A stretch of DNA of 64,000 nt from Methanomicrobia archaeon (GCA_015660915.1 JACTTZ010000002.1:62001-126000); one strand, 5' to 3'; positions 8,698 through 17,786 are shown, counted from the first letter of the stretch. The notes: generated from the sequence alone by a model not told the origin. Program-made: numbers and translations.

Positions 8698-9654
8698 ATG
8701 ATTCAAGTAGTAACGCCTTCGCGACTTCATATTACCCTCATTGACTTAAATGGAGCATTAGGACGAATTGACGGGAGCGTCGGACTTACTCTCGACTACC
8801 CATCGGTTAGAATCAACGCAAAAAAAGATACGCAGCTTTCGATCTCAGGGACCACAACGTTCGCAGACAGAATCAGGCGTGCCGCCTCTGCGATAATGAC
8901 GCAGCATGAAGTCGATGGTGTCGCGATCGAGGTCGTGCAGGAGTATCCTGCTCACGTGGGACTCGGTTCCGGAACGCAAGTTGGACTTGCGGTCGGAACG
9001 GCCATAAGCGAACTCTACGGTCTCGGACTTACGCCAACTTCTATCGCAAAACTGATTGGGAGGGGGGGCACCTCAGGCATCGGCGTAGCGGCTTACGAGT
9101 GGGGCGGCTTCATTGTTGATGGGGGTCACAAAGGAAAAACGGACTTCTTGCCATCGTCGGCTTCTGGAAACTGCGATCCCGCTCCTGTGATCTTCCGTCA
9201 CGATTTTCCGGATTGGACTATCGTCCTCGCACTTCCAAAACTGCAAGGTGCAAGCGATAGACGCGAGGTCGACATTTTTCGACAAAACTGTCCGCTGCCG
9301 CTCACAGAGATCCAGGAGCTATGTCACGTTATTTTGATGGAAATGCTACCGGCTGTCGTGGAACGCGACATTAAGAGTTTTGGACGATCGATCGATCGAG
9401 TTCAAACGATCGGTTTCAAGCGCAGAGAACTTGAGCTACAGCCATTTTGCGCACGTCTCATTCGATTTATGCGAGAGAACGGGGCCTTCGGTGCTGGTAT
9501 GAGCTCATTTGGCCCCACCGTTTACGGAATAGCTGAGGGAACGCAGCTGCTATCAGCTGTTCAGAGTTACTTAAATGAAACGACCGGCGGGGAAGTACGC
9601 GCGGTTAAAGCGCAAAACAGCGGTGCGTACGTTAAAGAGATCCCGTTTGGCTAA
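8698..9654 (+). CDS. mptG: Beta-ribofuranosylaminobenzene 5'-phosphate synthase family (MptG)
   Basis: GHMP-superfamily enzyme that condenses an aromatic acid (4-aminobenzoate in the historical name, 4-hydroxybenzoate shown for a methanogen enzyme) with phosphoribosyl pyrophosphate, with loss of CO2, in methanopterin synthesis. The 318 residues include the GHMP glycine-rich motif PAHVGLGSGTQVGLAVG (84-100) and the archaeal TPSRLHITLIDLNG start. The next gene looks like a chorismate lyase that would supply 4-hydroxybenzoate. Together they indicate a (tetrahydro)methanopterin-using organism. Confidence 0.9.
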   Translation: MIQVVTPSRLHITLIDLNGALGRIDGSVGLTLDYPSVRINAKKDTQLSISGTTTFADRIRRAASAIMTQHEVDGVAIEVVQEYPAHVGLGSGTQVGLAVGTAISELYGLGLTPTSIAKLIGRGGTSGIGVAAYEWGGFIVDGGHKGKTDFLPSSASGNCDPAPVIFRHDFPDWTIVLALPKLQGASDRREVDIFRQNCPLPLTEIQELCHVILMEMLPAVVERDIKSFGRSIDRVQTIGFKRRELELQPFCARLIRFMRENGAFGAGMSSFGPTVYGIAEGTQLLSAVQSYLNETTGGEVRAVKAQNSGAYVKEIPFG

Positions 9655-9691
9655 CGGTCTCCAGAATGAAAGTTTAGGAGGATTAAACGGT

Positions 9692-10228
9692 TTGTTGGAA
9701 GATCTGAAGATTAACCTGTCCAAAGCTCAGCGCCTGCTGCTGATGACAGACGGCTCTGTTACGACCCTGCTCGAAGTGATGACCGGCAGACCTATCGTCG
9801 TGACAACGTTGCTTCAGCAGGTCGTCAGAGCAGACACCGAAAGGGCAGCGGCGTTAGACGTGGAGGAGGGGGACACCCTAAACTATCGTGTTGTTGTTCT
9901 GAAAAACGAAGACGGCGACCGACCACTCATCTATGCTGAGTCCTATACGCCTATCGCACGTCTCCAAAAAGAGTTCCGACATGACCTAATGAAGGCTGAT
10001 ATCCCGATAGGAAGAATCATGACGCAACGAAAAATTGAATCACGGCGTGAAATCAGACGTATTGAAACCACGTTAAACGAAGAGCTTAGCGAGTTATTCG
10101 ACGTTCCTCACGACGTGGCCATGTTGTCTAGAACGTATGATATTATTAGTCACCACATGGTGCTAATTCGCATAACTGAAACTTTTCCTTCTACTAGTTT
10201 TAGACAAATAGCGATGGAGAGCCCCTGA
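9692..10228 (+). CDS. Chorismate pyruvate-lyase-like protein (DUF98 family)
   Basis: Likely converts chorismate to 4-hydroxybenzoate and pyruvate for methanopterin synthesis, as proposed for the methanogen DUF98 family. The 178 residues include LLLMTDGSVTTLLEVMTG near the N-terminus, the long Arg-rich middle, and the late SRTYDIISHHMVLIRITETF element where ligand residues lie in this fold. A TTG start at 9692 is chosen because AGGAGG lies nine bases upstream; the frame is open further upstream inside mptG without such a site. The gene starts 37 bases after the mptG stop, so the two are probably co-transcribed. Confidence 0.82.
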   Translation: MLEDLKINLSKAQRLLLMTDGSVTTLLEVMTGRPIVVTTLLQQVVRADTERAAALDVEEGDTLNYRVVVLKNEDGDRPLIYAESYTPIARLQKEFRHDLMKADIPIGRIMTQRKIESRREIRRIETTLNEELSELFDVPHDVAMLSRTYDIISHHMVLIRITETFPSTSFRQIAMESP

Positions 10229-10317
10229 GTTGTGCAGCCGGCTGCAAGCAACCCGAACTGAAGATATGCGTGAGCTGCAACAGAGCGCTCAACGTAATGT
10301 AGTTCAGCAAGCTAAAA

Positions 10318-11562
10318 TCAGCTGCCTCGCCTCTTCAAAGTCGCGGCGATACCTGCTGCAAACAGCAAGCCAAATAGCGCTCCCATAGTTTCGAATCCTG
10401 GCGTAAGCACGGGGGAACGCTGACCTGCGGAAGCCGCTGCCACATTCGTTGATGCGTTTGAAGTTTCTGACGCCGCAAGAGAGGGCGATGCGGTTGGTAT
10501 CGGGGTCGGTTGCGCCTCACCATAGTTTGCGATCGGCTTGATAAGAGGATAGTTGTCTCGCGCAAACGAGGAGTCGCCGATTCCATTTCCGTCTGAATCG
10601 ACGCTGACGTAGTCCGAGTAGTAATTACCTACAAATCCGCTAAACGAATTTCCGTTATACGTGTAATTGACCTTTGTTGTGGAGTTGATATTATTGTCTT
10701 CCTGCGTGTAGAAATGGCTCTTCTCATCCAAAAAATTGTTGAAATAGAACGTGTTGCCGCTTGAATTCCCGATCAGAACACCGTTCTCAACGTTCGCTTT
10801 GAACGTATTGAACGAAAACTTGTCGTTGTTAGCCCCGTCACGAAGCCGCACGCCGAATTGTGCGTTCGAACTGAACGTATTATTTGAAAGAACGTTGTTT
10901 CTTGATTGGTAAAAGGATGCCCCAAAGTTGTTGTTATTGCTTAAATCGCAGCCCACAACGTTGTTGCCATGAGAATTAAACATATAAATGCCGTCGCTTA
11001 GTGAAGCTTTTCCCCCGCCACCTTTTTCATACGAGGCGCTATTGTTCGATAGCTTATTTCCAGATGATCCGTCCAAGTAGATGCCAAAACCGTTATAGTT
11101 GAGATTATTGTTGCTCACTAAATTGGAAGTAGCGCCAGCTAGGTACACGCCAAAGACGTTGCCATTCGCGACGCACTGAGTCAATATGCAGTTCGAGGCT
11201 TGCCCAAACGTCACCCCCGTATTCCCTCCTGTAATTGTGAGACCTTGGATAGTGATGCCGGTTCCGCTGAGTACAAAGACGTCTTTGCTCGTGTCTGAGG
11301 CTTTAACTACCGTTGCTTGGGCTCCGTTGGTAGAGACGACTGTGACAGGCTTGTCGACTACAACATTTTCTACATAGGTTCCAGGCCCAACTTGTATAGT
11401 GTCACCCGAATTCGCTGCTTTAACAGCTTCTGAAATCGTACGATACTGTCCCTGCCCGCCGACTTTCAGTTCACTAGCGCTAACGCGAGGGATTGGCGTC
11501 AAGAAGCACGCCGCCAAAACGATGCACGCTGCAACTAACTGAACGATTTTTTTGGCTTTCAT
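10318..11562 (-). CDS. Secreted right-handed beta-helix (NosD-like) protein with PGF-CTERM anchor
   Basis: Predicted surface protein. It has a signal peptide (about residues 1-30, MKAKKIVQLVAA start), then a parallel beta-helix of NosD/CASH type with repeated SxxNxxxxNxxxxNxxGIYL-like turns (about 35-330), a Ser/Thr/Pro/Ala-rich linker, and a C-terminal TPGFE motif with a hydrophobic span and a KRRGS tail. The tail matches the PGF-CTERM signal processed by archaeosortase A-type enzymes, one of which is encoded about 1.2 kb upstream of this gene. Its ligand or substrate is unknown; such repeats occur in polysaccharide-binding and periplasmic maturation proteins. The ATG at 11562 is preferred over one six codons earlier. 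Confidence 0.85.
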   Translation of the reverse strand: MKAKKIVQLVAACIVLAACFLTPIPRVSASELKVGGQGQYRTISEAVKAANSGDTIQVGPGTYVENVVVDKPVTVVSTNGAQATVVKASDTSKDVFVLSGTGITIQGLTITGGNTGVTFGQASNCILTQCVANGNVFGVYLAGATSNLVSNNNLNYNGFGIYLDGSSGNKLSNNSASYEKGGGGKASLSDGIYMFNSHGNNVVGCDLSNNNNFGASFYQSRNNVLSNNTFSSNAQFGVRLRDGANNDKFSFNTFKANVENGVLIGNSSGNTFYFNNFLDEKSHFYTQEDNNINSTTKVNYTYNGNSFSGFVGNYYSDYVSVDSDGNGIGDSSFARDNYPLIKPIANYGEAQPTPIPTASPSLAASETSNASTNVAAASAGQRSPVLTPGFETMGALFGLLFAAGIAATLKRRGS

Positions 11563-11773
11563 AATCACCAGCAAGAACATCTATCAGGCGACTTCGGCAA
11601 GGTGAAAAAACGTGCGGCGCCGCAATTGACTCTTGTTTTTCTTATTGAGGCGAGACATAAGCTTATCTGAACGGCGTAACGGTGCAAAAACTTTAACGTC
11701 ACCATATTAAACCTTGCAGCTATCATCACTAGTCGAGAGAAGAAGTCCCACTTCGCAGTCAGAAGATGTTAGG

Positions 11774-12337
11774 CTACGTGACTGTTGTGACTGTTATCTG
11801 AAAGCTTTGCTCTGAGGGTTGATACGTGCTGTCACCCGCAAAGCTCACTGTGAGCGTGTGTTGACCTACCGCTAAACTGTTCGTTTCGGCACTGGTAAGA
11901 CTGAAGGCCGCGGTCGCAGTGCCACCGCTTAGCGGCGTCACTTGTCCAATTGCTTTGTTATCGATCCTGACGGTGACCGGAACAGAAAGTACTTGAGCCT
12001 GTCCTGTTGGTACCACCTCGAACCCCCAGCCTGTTACCGGCTGGTTCCGCGTAATAGTAGGGTTTGAGTTGAAGGACGGGGTGCCGTCAATCGAGGTAGC
12101 AATCTTCCCCGAAGGAGCTGACGTTGGAGTCGCCGCAGTTGGCGATGCGCTAGCCGACGGCCTAACGGTCGGAGACGCGCTGGCCACTGATGAACTTGTA
12201 GCTACCGAGGTTGAAGTGCTTGGAGTGCTTGTGCCTTGGCTAGATGAACTTTGTTGATTCGACGAAGTGCAGCCAGCTACCAAGATAGTGGCGACCACCG
12301 TGGCGACCACTAACAGAGAGAGACGACTATTCCTCAT
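11774..12337 (-). CDS. Lipoprotein with Ser/Thr-rich linker and Ig-like domain
   Basis: Predicted exported lipoprotein of 187 residues. The N-terminal signal ends in a lipobox-like VAGC near residue 22. Residues about 24-80 are low-complexity Ser/Thr/Ala/Pro, likely glycosylated. The C-terminal part (from about 85) looks like a bacterial Ig-like beta-sandwich, with the VGQHTLTVSFAGDSTYQPS type of segment. It lies between the NosD-like and archaeosortase genes on the same strand. Function unknown. Confidence 0.75.
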   Translation of the reverse strand: MRNSRLSLLVVATVVATILVAGCTSSNQQSSSSQGTSTPSTSTSVATSSSVASASPTVRPSASASPTAATPTSAPSGKIATSIDGTPSFNSNPTITRNQPVTGWGFEVVPTGQAQVLSVPVTVRIDNKAIGQVTPLSGGTATAAFSLTSAETNSLAVGQHTLTVSFAGDSTYQPSEQSFQITVTTVT

Positions 12338-12781
12338 GCTAATTGCTCAAATAGCTTACTAGACGCAGCCCGTATATAAGAATGACGATAATGCTAATAC
12401 ACAGTCTTTTTTGCCGATTGTGCAGCGTCCGCACTTTGCACGTTGATCAAGACGACCGCGCTAGTCGATGCCTTGTGCGATGTGTCACCGACTGAGGCAG
12501 GGTAGCAGGCGCTGTTGCCGGCGAAGCCATTATTCCGGGTGAGGGCGATCTGGCAACTGACGTTGATGGTCTTGGTGGTCTCGTTCGAGCGGGTGCTGCT
12601 ATGATATCGGTAGATAATGAACGGCTCGGACGACGAGTGCCTAGTACCAAGTTTTTATGATTTGCACCACGCGATAGAACTCAGCCGCACAAAGACGGAC
12701 TAGGACTACGTCGATTTCGCTGCACAATACACGGAGTGGAGAGAGGTGCGCTACCTGTGGCACTGGTTCAGCTTAGATCGT
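12338..12781. other. Gene-poor stretch with possible decayed coding remnants
   Basis: About 440 bases with no convincing gene. On the plus strand one frame (12617-12829) reads as an aromatic-rich peptide of 71 codons broken by a TAG at 12701-12703, and another frame (about 12510-12660) reads as a Gly/Ala-rich peptide; neither has a recognisable family. TAG serves as an ordinary stop in neighbouring genes, so a decayed gene or chance frames are more likely than read-through. Confidence 0.3.
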
Positions 12782-13717
12782 TTAGAGCTCTGGAGAGCTT
12801 TCGCTGCTCGCCATCCGCTCGATCGATGAGCTCTCAGGCTTCGGAGTGAATTTCAAGTAGACAACGGTAAAGCCAAGAAACCAGACCGGAAAAAGTATGT
12901 AGCTGGCGTAGTCATGCACCGCCCAAAGTGTGTCACCGCCGTAGTAGTAACCAGCTGCGAAAAGCAACAAAAGCCTTGCGAAGTTCTGGAGGTAAGTGCC
13001 AATCACACCAAAAACGAGCAGCCCGATCAAGACCTTGTTTTGTGGCTTTCGGTCGATGAGCATGAGCCCGAAAATGGCCAGGAATATCGCTAACGAATCG
13101 CTTCCCGCGCATCTGGTGTCGACCTTCGTCACGATGTCGTAACCTAGTAGGCTGTTCAAAGTGACCGTAACCCCATTTAAAGTGACTGGCAATCTGAACA
13201 GTTGCAGCGTTGATACGGTGAGCACCGCGGTAGCCCGCGGGAACCATGCAGCCGCCGTGCTTTCAAGCAGCATGGGAAAACCAACGGCAATTCCAAATAA
13301 TCCCAGCAGCATGAGTGGTATTTTTGACGCTGGGCCAAAAAAAAGCGAGAATTGCGCGACGACGACAAACCCAATGGTAAAAAGAGTCAGTGGAATCGAA
13401 TCCGAGAATGTGGCAACGAAGTACAGGAGTCCCACAGAAGCGCCCACCAGTATTATGCCTAATGTCAGCCATTTCGCATCGGTCCCTCGACGGGCGGCCG
13501 CAAGGATTTCTGTTCGCTTGATGTACGCCCACAAAAAGCATAGGACTAGTACTGCCCAAAAATAGAATCCATTTTGCTTGAGCGTAGCGTAATCAAAAAG
13601 AAGGGCTGAACCAGCAAAAACGCTTCTAAATATCCAAAACGTAAGCAAAAGGCAGGCGCACAGTAAGCCTACTTTCAACAGCGCACTTTGATCCTGCCGA
13701 AGCAGCAAACGATCCAT
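12782..13717 (-). CDS. Archaeosortase/exosortase family transpeptidase-like protease
   Basis: Multi-pass membrane enzyme (about eight hydrophobic spans in 311 residues) predicted to cleave PGF-CTERM signals and join the product to a membrane lipid. The family catalytic residues are visible: Cys203 in the TRCAGSDS segment, Arg248 in NFARLL, and His268 in AVHDYAS, each beside a hydrophobic span. Three PGF-CTERM proteins in this window (10318, 30726 and 59082) are the likely clients. Assignment to archaeosortase A rather than another subclass is inference from the tails of these clients. Confidence 0.85.
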   Translation of the reverse strand: MDRLLLRQDQSALLKVGLLCACLLLTFWIFRSVFAGSALLFDYATLKQNGFYFWAVLVLCFLWAYIKRTEILAAARRGTDAKWLTLGIILVGASVGLLYFVATFSDSIPLTLFTIGFVVVAQFSLFFGPASKIPLMLLGLFGIAVGFPMLLESTAAAWFPRATAVLTVSTLQLFRLPVTLNGVTVTLNSLLGYDIVTKVDTRCAGSDSLAIFLAIFGLMLIDRKPQNKVLIGLLVFGVIGTYLQNFARLLLLFAAGYYYGGDTLWAVHDYASYILFPVWFLGFTVVYLKFTPKPESSSIERMASSESSPEL

Positions 13718-13813
13718 GGATTTTTCTTACCTCTGAAAAATCGGACTAAAAAACATACTGTAATACGGCTTCTAGTCAACGACAGCCTTAATACCAAGTA
13801 TGTTTGTGAGAAC

Positions 13814-13827
13814 TTGTATAGATATAC
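13814..13827 (+). promoter_or_regulatory. TATA-like box before the deacetylase gene
   Basis: The sequence TTGTATAGATATAC lies about 20-30 bases before the ATG at 13846. This places the expected transcription start at or near the start codon, as in a leaderless mRNA. The call rests on sequence and spacing only. Confidence 0.45.
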
Positions 13828-13845
13828 TTTTTTGTGGAATTAGCG

Positions 13846-14688
13846 ATGCCTGAAACCCCCGCAGCGATAAGAATTGATGTCGACAGCGCACGAGACGTTG
13901 CCCTCTTGCCTGAACTACTCGACGTGCTCAAGCATCTTGAGATCAAAGCAACTTTTTTCATCACGACAGGCCCCGACAGGCTAGCGCTCAACGTATTCAA
14001 GTACATCACCGACCCGCGAAGTTACCTGAGGTTCATCAAAGCGAAACCGCTGCGGTACGGGTTCCACAGTCTCAACGGTATCTTGCGAAAAGAAACAGTC
14101 GAAGCCGTGTGTCCAGAGGCTTTACAAAGAGCCACCGACGAAGGACACGAACTCGGATTGCACGGATACGATCATTACGCCTGGATGAACACCTTGCAGA
14201 ACATGGATGAGATCAAGATTAAAGAGCTTATCAGCAGAGGGTTGGAGACGTTGCAGGCAGCAGCTAATGCTGAGATAAGGAGCTTTGCATCGCCCGGATT
14301 TACTGTAACGAACGCTCTGTTACAAGCGATTGATGCGATTGACTTCGATTATTCAAGCGATTTTAAGGGCAATGGACCAACCTCTCCGTTCTACCCTAAA
14401 ATAGGCGCCAAAAGGAGCCGCGTTTTGCAGGTGCCAGTTTCGATGGATTCGATCGGTGAACTTTTCACTGAGGGGTTTTCTGAAGACCAAATCAAAGCAA
14501 AGATACGTAAGAGCTGCGACGTTTGGCACGCAAAAGGAGTGCCTTTGGTGATATACGCCCATCCGGCCCACGAAGTCGGCTGCTATATGGGGCTGTTCTC
14601 CTCGGTCTTACAAGATTTGTGCGAAGACGCACGGTTTACATTTCTGACGCTGGCTCAAATAGCGCAACAATGGAAGGTGCGTAGTTGA
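13846..14688 (+). CDS. Polysaccharide deacetylase family protein, ArnD-like
   Basis: Predicted NodB-fold metal-dependent deacetylase/deformylase. Motif 1 is IRIDVDSARD with the catalytic and metal Asp pair (about residues 8-12), motif 2 is the HELGLHGYDHYAW segment with the metal histidines (about 104-116), and motif 3 is SFASPGFTVTN. The arrangement resembles ArnD, which deformylates undecaprenyl-linked aminoarabinose. An archaeal lipid-linked sugar is a plausible substrate. The stop overlaps the TTG start of the following glycosyltransferase. A GTG four codons upstream is an alternative start. Confidence 0.8.
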   Translation: MPETPAAIRIDVDSARDVALLPELLDVLKHLEIKATFFITTGPDRLALNVFKYITDPRSYLRFIKAKPLRYGFHSLNGILRKETVEAVCPEALQRATDEGHELGLHGYDHYAWMNTLQNMDEIKIKELISRGLETLQAAANAEIRSFASPGFTVTNALLQAIDAIDFDYSSDFKGNGPTSPFYPKIGAKRSRVLQVPVSMDSIGELFTEGFSEDQIKAKIRKSCDVWHAKGVPLVIYAHPAHEVGCYMGLFSSVLQDLCEDARFTFLTLAQIAQQWKVRS

Positions 14689-15857
14689 AGTCGCTCAGAA
14701 TTGCACACATTTACGAGCTCGGCCCGCGGCCAGAGGGCGTACTGCTGGGCGGCATCGAAGTCGCATTGCTTGAGCTCTCGAAATCACTCGCAAAACGGGG
14801 GCACGAAGTAACGATCATCACTGGGGCAAGCAATGGGGCCGCCGAGTTTCATATCGAAGACGTGTTGATTAAAACTGTTGATCTTGCAGACACGATGAAA
14901 CGCACGTGGGATCCTGCAAACCTACGGTTTGCAAGACAGGTCGCATTTCCGTTTGCAGCGCTTGCCGCAGAGCTTTCAGGGTTTGATATCTATCACGGTC
15001 ACTTCTATACGTCGGGTGTGGCAGCAAACGTCTTAGCTCGAAAATATGGGGGGAATGCGGTTAATACAATTCACGGCTCATATTATGACATCTGGCGTTA
15101 CATAGAGCCCCCTGTTATCTCATCGCTGTATAAGCTGACCGAGCGCACGCTTGCTCCGATGCTTGCCCGAATGTCCAAAATGCAGATTCACACAGGCGGC
15201 TATTTTGCACGCAGGGTCATTAAGTGGGGGGCACCACCTGACAAGGTTGTGACGATTCACAACGGCTTTGATCCACAAGCGTTTAACCCTAACGTTGTTT
15301 CCAGCGACGTCACCGGAGACAAAACCGTTCTATTCACCGCGCGGAGACTAGTGGAAAAAAACGGGTTAGAGTACCTCATTTTGGCGATGCCAGACGTTGT
15401 CGCACAACACGATGCTGAGCTCGTGATAGCGGGAGATGGGCCGCACAAGCAGTATCTCCAAAACCTAGTCGCACAGCACGACCTTCAAAACGACGTTTCG
15501 TTCATCGGAGCAGTTCCGCATACCAAGTTGCCGCAATTCATTTCAGCAGCGGACGTCGTCGTGATCCCGAGCCTGATGGAGGCTTCGAGTCTCTTCCTGA
15601 TCGAGTCGATGGCTTGTAAACGTCCAGTTATCGCAACGAACGTGGGGGGGATCCCCGAAATTATGAACAAAAGCTGCGGCGTACTTGTGCCCCCACGGGA
15701 TGCCTTCGAGCTTTCGAAAGCCATAAACCAGCTCCTTGCTGATCACGATCTACGAGACAATTTCGCAAGAGCAGCTTATGTAGCTGTTAAAGATACACTC
15801 ACGTGGGACAAAATCGCCCAGCAGACCGAGAGCGCTTACGCGAAAGCAGTATCGTAA
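14685..15857 (+). CDS. Glycosyltransferase family 4 protein
   Basis: Predicted retaining GT-B glycosyltransferase that moves a sugar from a nucleotide donor to a surface glycan or lipid. The N-terminal domain has GGIEVALLELSKSLAKRGHEV (about 23-43); the C-terminal donor domain has LFTARRLVEKNGLEYLI, then PSLMEASSLFLIESMACKRPVIA with the E-x7-E pair. The TTG start overlaps the deacetylase stop (TTGA), so the two proteins probably act on the same glycan. Confidence 0.88.
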   Translation: MKSLRIAHIYELGPRPEGVLLGGIEVALLELSKSLAKRGHEVTIITGASNGAAEFHIEDVLIKTVDLADTMKRTWDPANLRFARQVAFPFAALAAELSGFDIYHGHFYTSGVAANVLARKYGGNAVNTIHGSYYDIWRYIEPPVISSLYKLTERTLAPMLARMSKMQIHTGGYFARRVIKWGAPPDKVVTIHNGFDPQAFNPNVVSSDVTGDKTVLFTARRLVEKNGLEYLILAMPDVVAQHDAELVIAGDGPHKQYLQNLVAQHDLQNDVSFIGAVPHTKLPQFISAADVVVIPSLMEASSLFLIESMACKRPVIATNVGGIPEIMNKSCGVLVPPRDAFELSKAINQLLADHDLRDNFARAAYVAVKDTLTWDKIAQQTESAYAKAVS

Positions 15858-16132
15858 CCGAAATACTAGCGGTAGTAATCAGGGACTGTCGCTTTCCGGA
15901 ACTCCACGCACCGTTTGCACGAATCAACCGGGAGTATACCAAAGGCACCACAACGGACGTACTTGGTTGCTCCGTATCGTTCGTATCCCATGAACGCCAA
16001 GCAATCTACGTCGGGCTCAGTCGTGCCGGTTCCCAAACCCATATGTCAGCTCTCAAAAAAACGTTTTAAGTCTTATTATTTATAAGTTGGCGCACCTTTT
16101 ATTAAGGACGACTTTTGTGCACCTATGAGCAG
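15858..16132. other. Intergenic region without a supported gene
   Basis: About 275 bases between convergent genes. It holds an A/T-rich box TTATTATTTATAAG near 16072-16085 that looks like a promoter, but no gene follows it on either strand at a useful distance. An open frame running out of the glycosyltransferase (to 16069) shows no family features. Confidence 0.4.
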
Positions 16133-16858
16133 TCAAGCTCGAGCTATTGTCACAAATCCTGTATGTCCAACTCTCGTGGCGGGACGAGTGCCTCGTTTCC
16201 CAAACTGCATCTCTCGTTCGATTCCCTCGAAGGTTGTGATTTGAGTGAAGCTCGCAAGGGCATCGCGTGCTTCGAATGCCTGCTCATAAAAAGGCGAAAA
16301 TGAAGCTATGAACCCACCAGGTGCCAAGCAGTCCTTTACTGCACGGATTGCATTGCCAATTTCGCATAAATCGAGAGTGATGACATCAAACTCCATTTCA
16401 GATACTATTTCGAGGATATCACCTTCAACAATATCTACGTTGGTCAGCCCTACGCGCTTAACATTCTCCGCAGCGCGTTTTGCAAAATTATGGTTAATCT
16501 CATAAGAGACCACGCGTTTGGCTATATTACCCAAAAAGATCGCAGTGATCCCCGACCCGGTACCTGCATCGAGGACAAGATCATCTTTGTTCAAACCTGT
16601 GTGGGCAACGATAATGCCGATGTCTTTCGGCATCATTGGCGCTCCTGTTCGCTTTAAATGACGAAAATAATCAGGAGCGCGAGGTTCTAGTACCTTGAAT
16701 TCATAGCCCAAGTGCGTAGCTACGATGCTTCCGTAGTCTAGAGTCTTGAGAGTCTCGAGGTTTATTATTCCAGCGTCCGTATGGAGTTCTCCCTCGGATC
16801 GCACCAAGAATTGCCTGTTATTGTTCGCGATCGAGACCAGAAGGGCATTCTCAATCAT
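16133..16858 (-). CDS. trmI: tRNA (adenine-N1)-methyltransferase, TrmI type
   Basis: Class I SAM methyltransferase expected to make m1A at tRNA positions 57/58. The N-terminal small beta domain (about 1-65) precedes the Rossmann domain, whose motif I is LVLDAGTGSGITAIFLG (94-110). The PMMPKDIGIIVAHTGL segment before it is typical of TrmI. The 241 residues match archaeal enzymes. It is the last gene of a PUA-NAC-TrmI run. Confidence 0.9.
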   Translation of the reverse strand: MIENALLVSIANNNRQFLVRSEGELHTDAGIINLETLKTLDYGSIVATHLGYEFKVLEPRAPDYFRHLKRTGAPMMPKDIGIIVAHTGLNKDDLVLDAGTGSGITAIFLGNIAKRVVSYEINHNFAKRAAENVKRVGLTNVDIVEGDILEIVSEMEFDVITLDLCEIGNAIRAVKDCLAPGGFIASFSPFYEQAFEARDALASFTQITTFEGIEREMQFGKRGTRPATRVGHTGFVTIARA

Positions 16859-16861
16859 ATC

Positions 16862-17209
16862 TTATTGCTGCTGCGGCCCTTTCAGTTTCAGAATCGCTTC
16901 GGCAAGGTCCCCGTCGCTTGCCGCCAACGCTTCTCGAGCATCATCCTCGTTGACTCCCGCTTGTTCTGTGACCAACCGTACGTCTTCCTCGTTTATTCTC
17001 GCGCGTTCTGTAGGTTCTCCTGATATCTGATAGTTCTTAGTCCCTTGCGCCTTCATCACCGTAACCGTCACATCTTCGAAAATGAGTTCTTTGTCAGAAA
17101 GCTGTATGATCACTTTCTCGACGTTTTCTAGCTGTTCTACGTCGATCCCCATTTGTTTCATCATCTGCTGCAACTTCTTGGGACTCATTCCTCGCATGCC
17201 GGGAATCAT
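16862..17209 (-). CDS. nac: Nascent polypeptide-associated complex protein (archaeal NAC)
   Basis: Ribosome-bound chaperone that forms a homodimer at the exit tunnel. It begins MIPGMRGMSPKKLQQMMKQM, the typical archaeal start, followed by the NAC beta-barrel (about 35-75) and a C-terminal UBA domain (about 78-115, including ARINEEDVRLVTEQAGV). The ATG at 17209 is chosen because it gives the family N-terminus; an in-frame start three codons upstream is possible. It lies four bases before trmI. Confidence 0.93.
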   Translation of the reverse strand: MIPGMRGMSPKKLQQMMKQMGIDVEQLENVEKVIIQLSDKELIFEDVTVTVMKAQGTKNYQISGEPTERARINEEDVRLVTEQAGVNEDDAREALAASDGDLAEAILKLKGPQQQ

Positions 17210-17274
17210 AAGAATCACCTACCTTAACGAAGCATTTAAAGGATTTTTACGTTACGGTGCGCATTCGAACCGCC

Positions 17275-17757
17275 CTATTCGTGGTTCGACTGCTCGCGTG
17301 CGCCTAGGAAACCCTGCCGCACTTTCACTGCAACTCCCTTGTTAAACGCGTGCATCTCAGGTGGGCTCAAAAGAGCCCGTCCCGTTGCGATTAACGTGTC
17401 ATTTTCGTCAACCAGCAGCACCTCGTCGTGTGCCCTCAAGTCAGGATCCGCGTGTACCACGTGTTTAGCAAAGGCTGTTTTTCCCGCTCCGACGAACGGC
17501 GCAGCTTCGGAATTGACAGTAACTCGAAGCTTTGGATATGGAAAACGCGCGTGCAATCGGCGTGCTCCCACTTGACCTAAAGTGAGAAGCCCGTCAAAAG
17601 CACGGAGGGTTGCGACTCTCATGTCGCCGTCAAGCACCTGACTGACCCGTCGCGTTCGCGATAATGCGAAACTCACCGTGTCAGGAAAGAGACTTTTTCC
17701 CGCACCAGGCCCGAACTGGTAGTCTGCAATGATCCGGACGCGTTGTAGCACAAGCAT
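17275..17757 (-). CDS. PUA-domain RNA-binding protein
   Basis: Predicted RNA-binding protein of 160 residues. An N-terminal half of unclear fold is followed by a PUA domain (about 75-150), with LRVTVNSEAAPFVGAGKTAFAKHV and the late FNKGVAVKVRQGFL segment. The PUA domain is like that of archaeosine transglycosylases and pseudouridine synthases, but no catalytic domain is present. The grouping with NAC and TrmI is common in euryarchaea. The exact role is unknown. Confidence 0.8.
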   Translation of the reverse strand: MLVLQRVRIIADYQFGPGAGKSLFPDTVSFALSRTRRVSQVLDGDMRVATLRAFDGLLTLGQVGARRLHARFPYPKLRVTVNSEAAPFVGAGKTAFAKHVVHADPDLRAHDEVLLVDENDTLIATGRALLSPPEMHAFNKGVAVKVRQGFLGAREQSNHE

Positions 17758-17786
17758 TATATTTCAACACTATCCATTTTAGGTTT

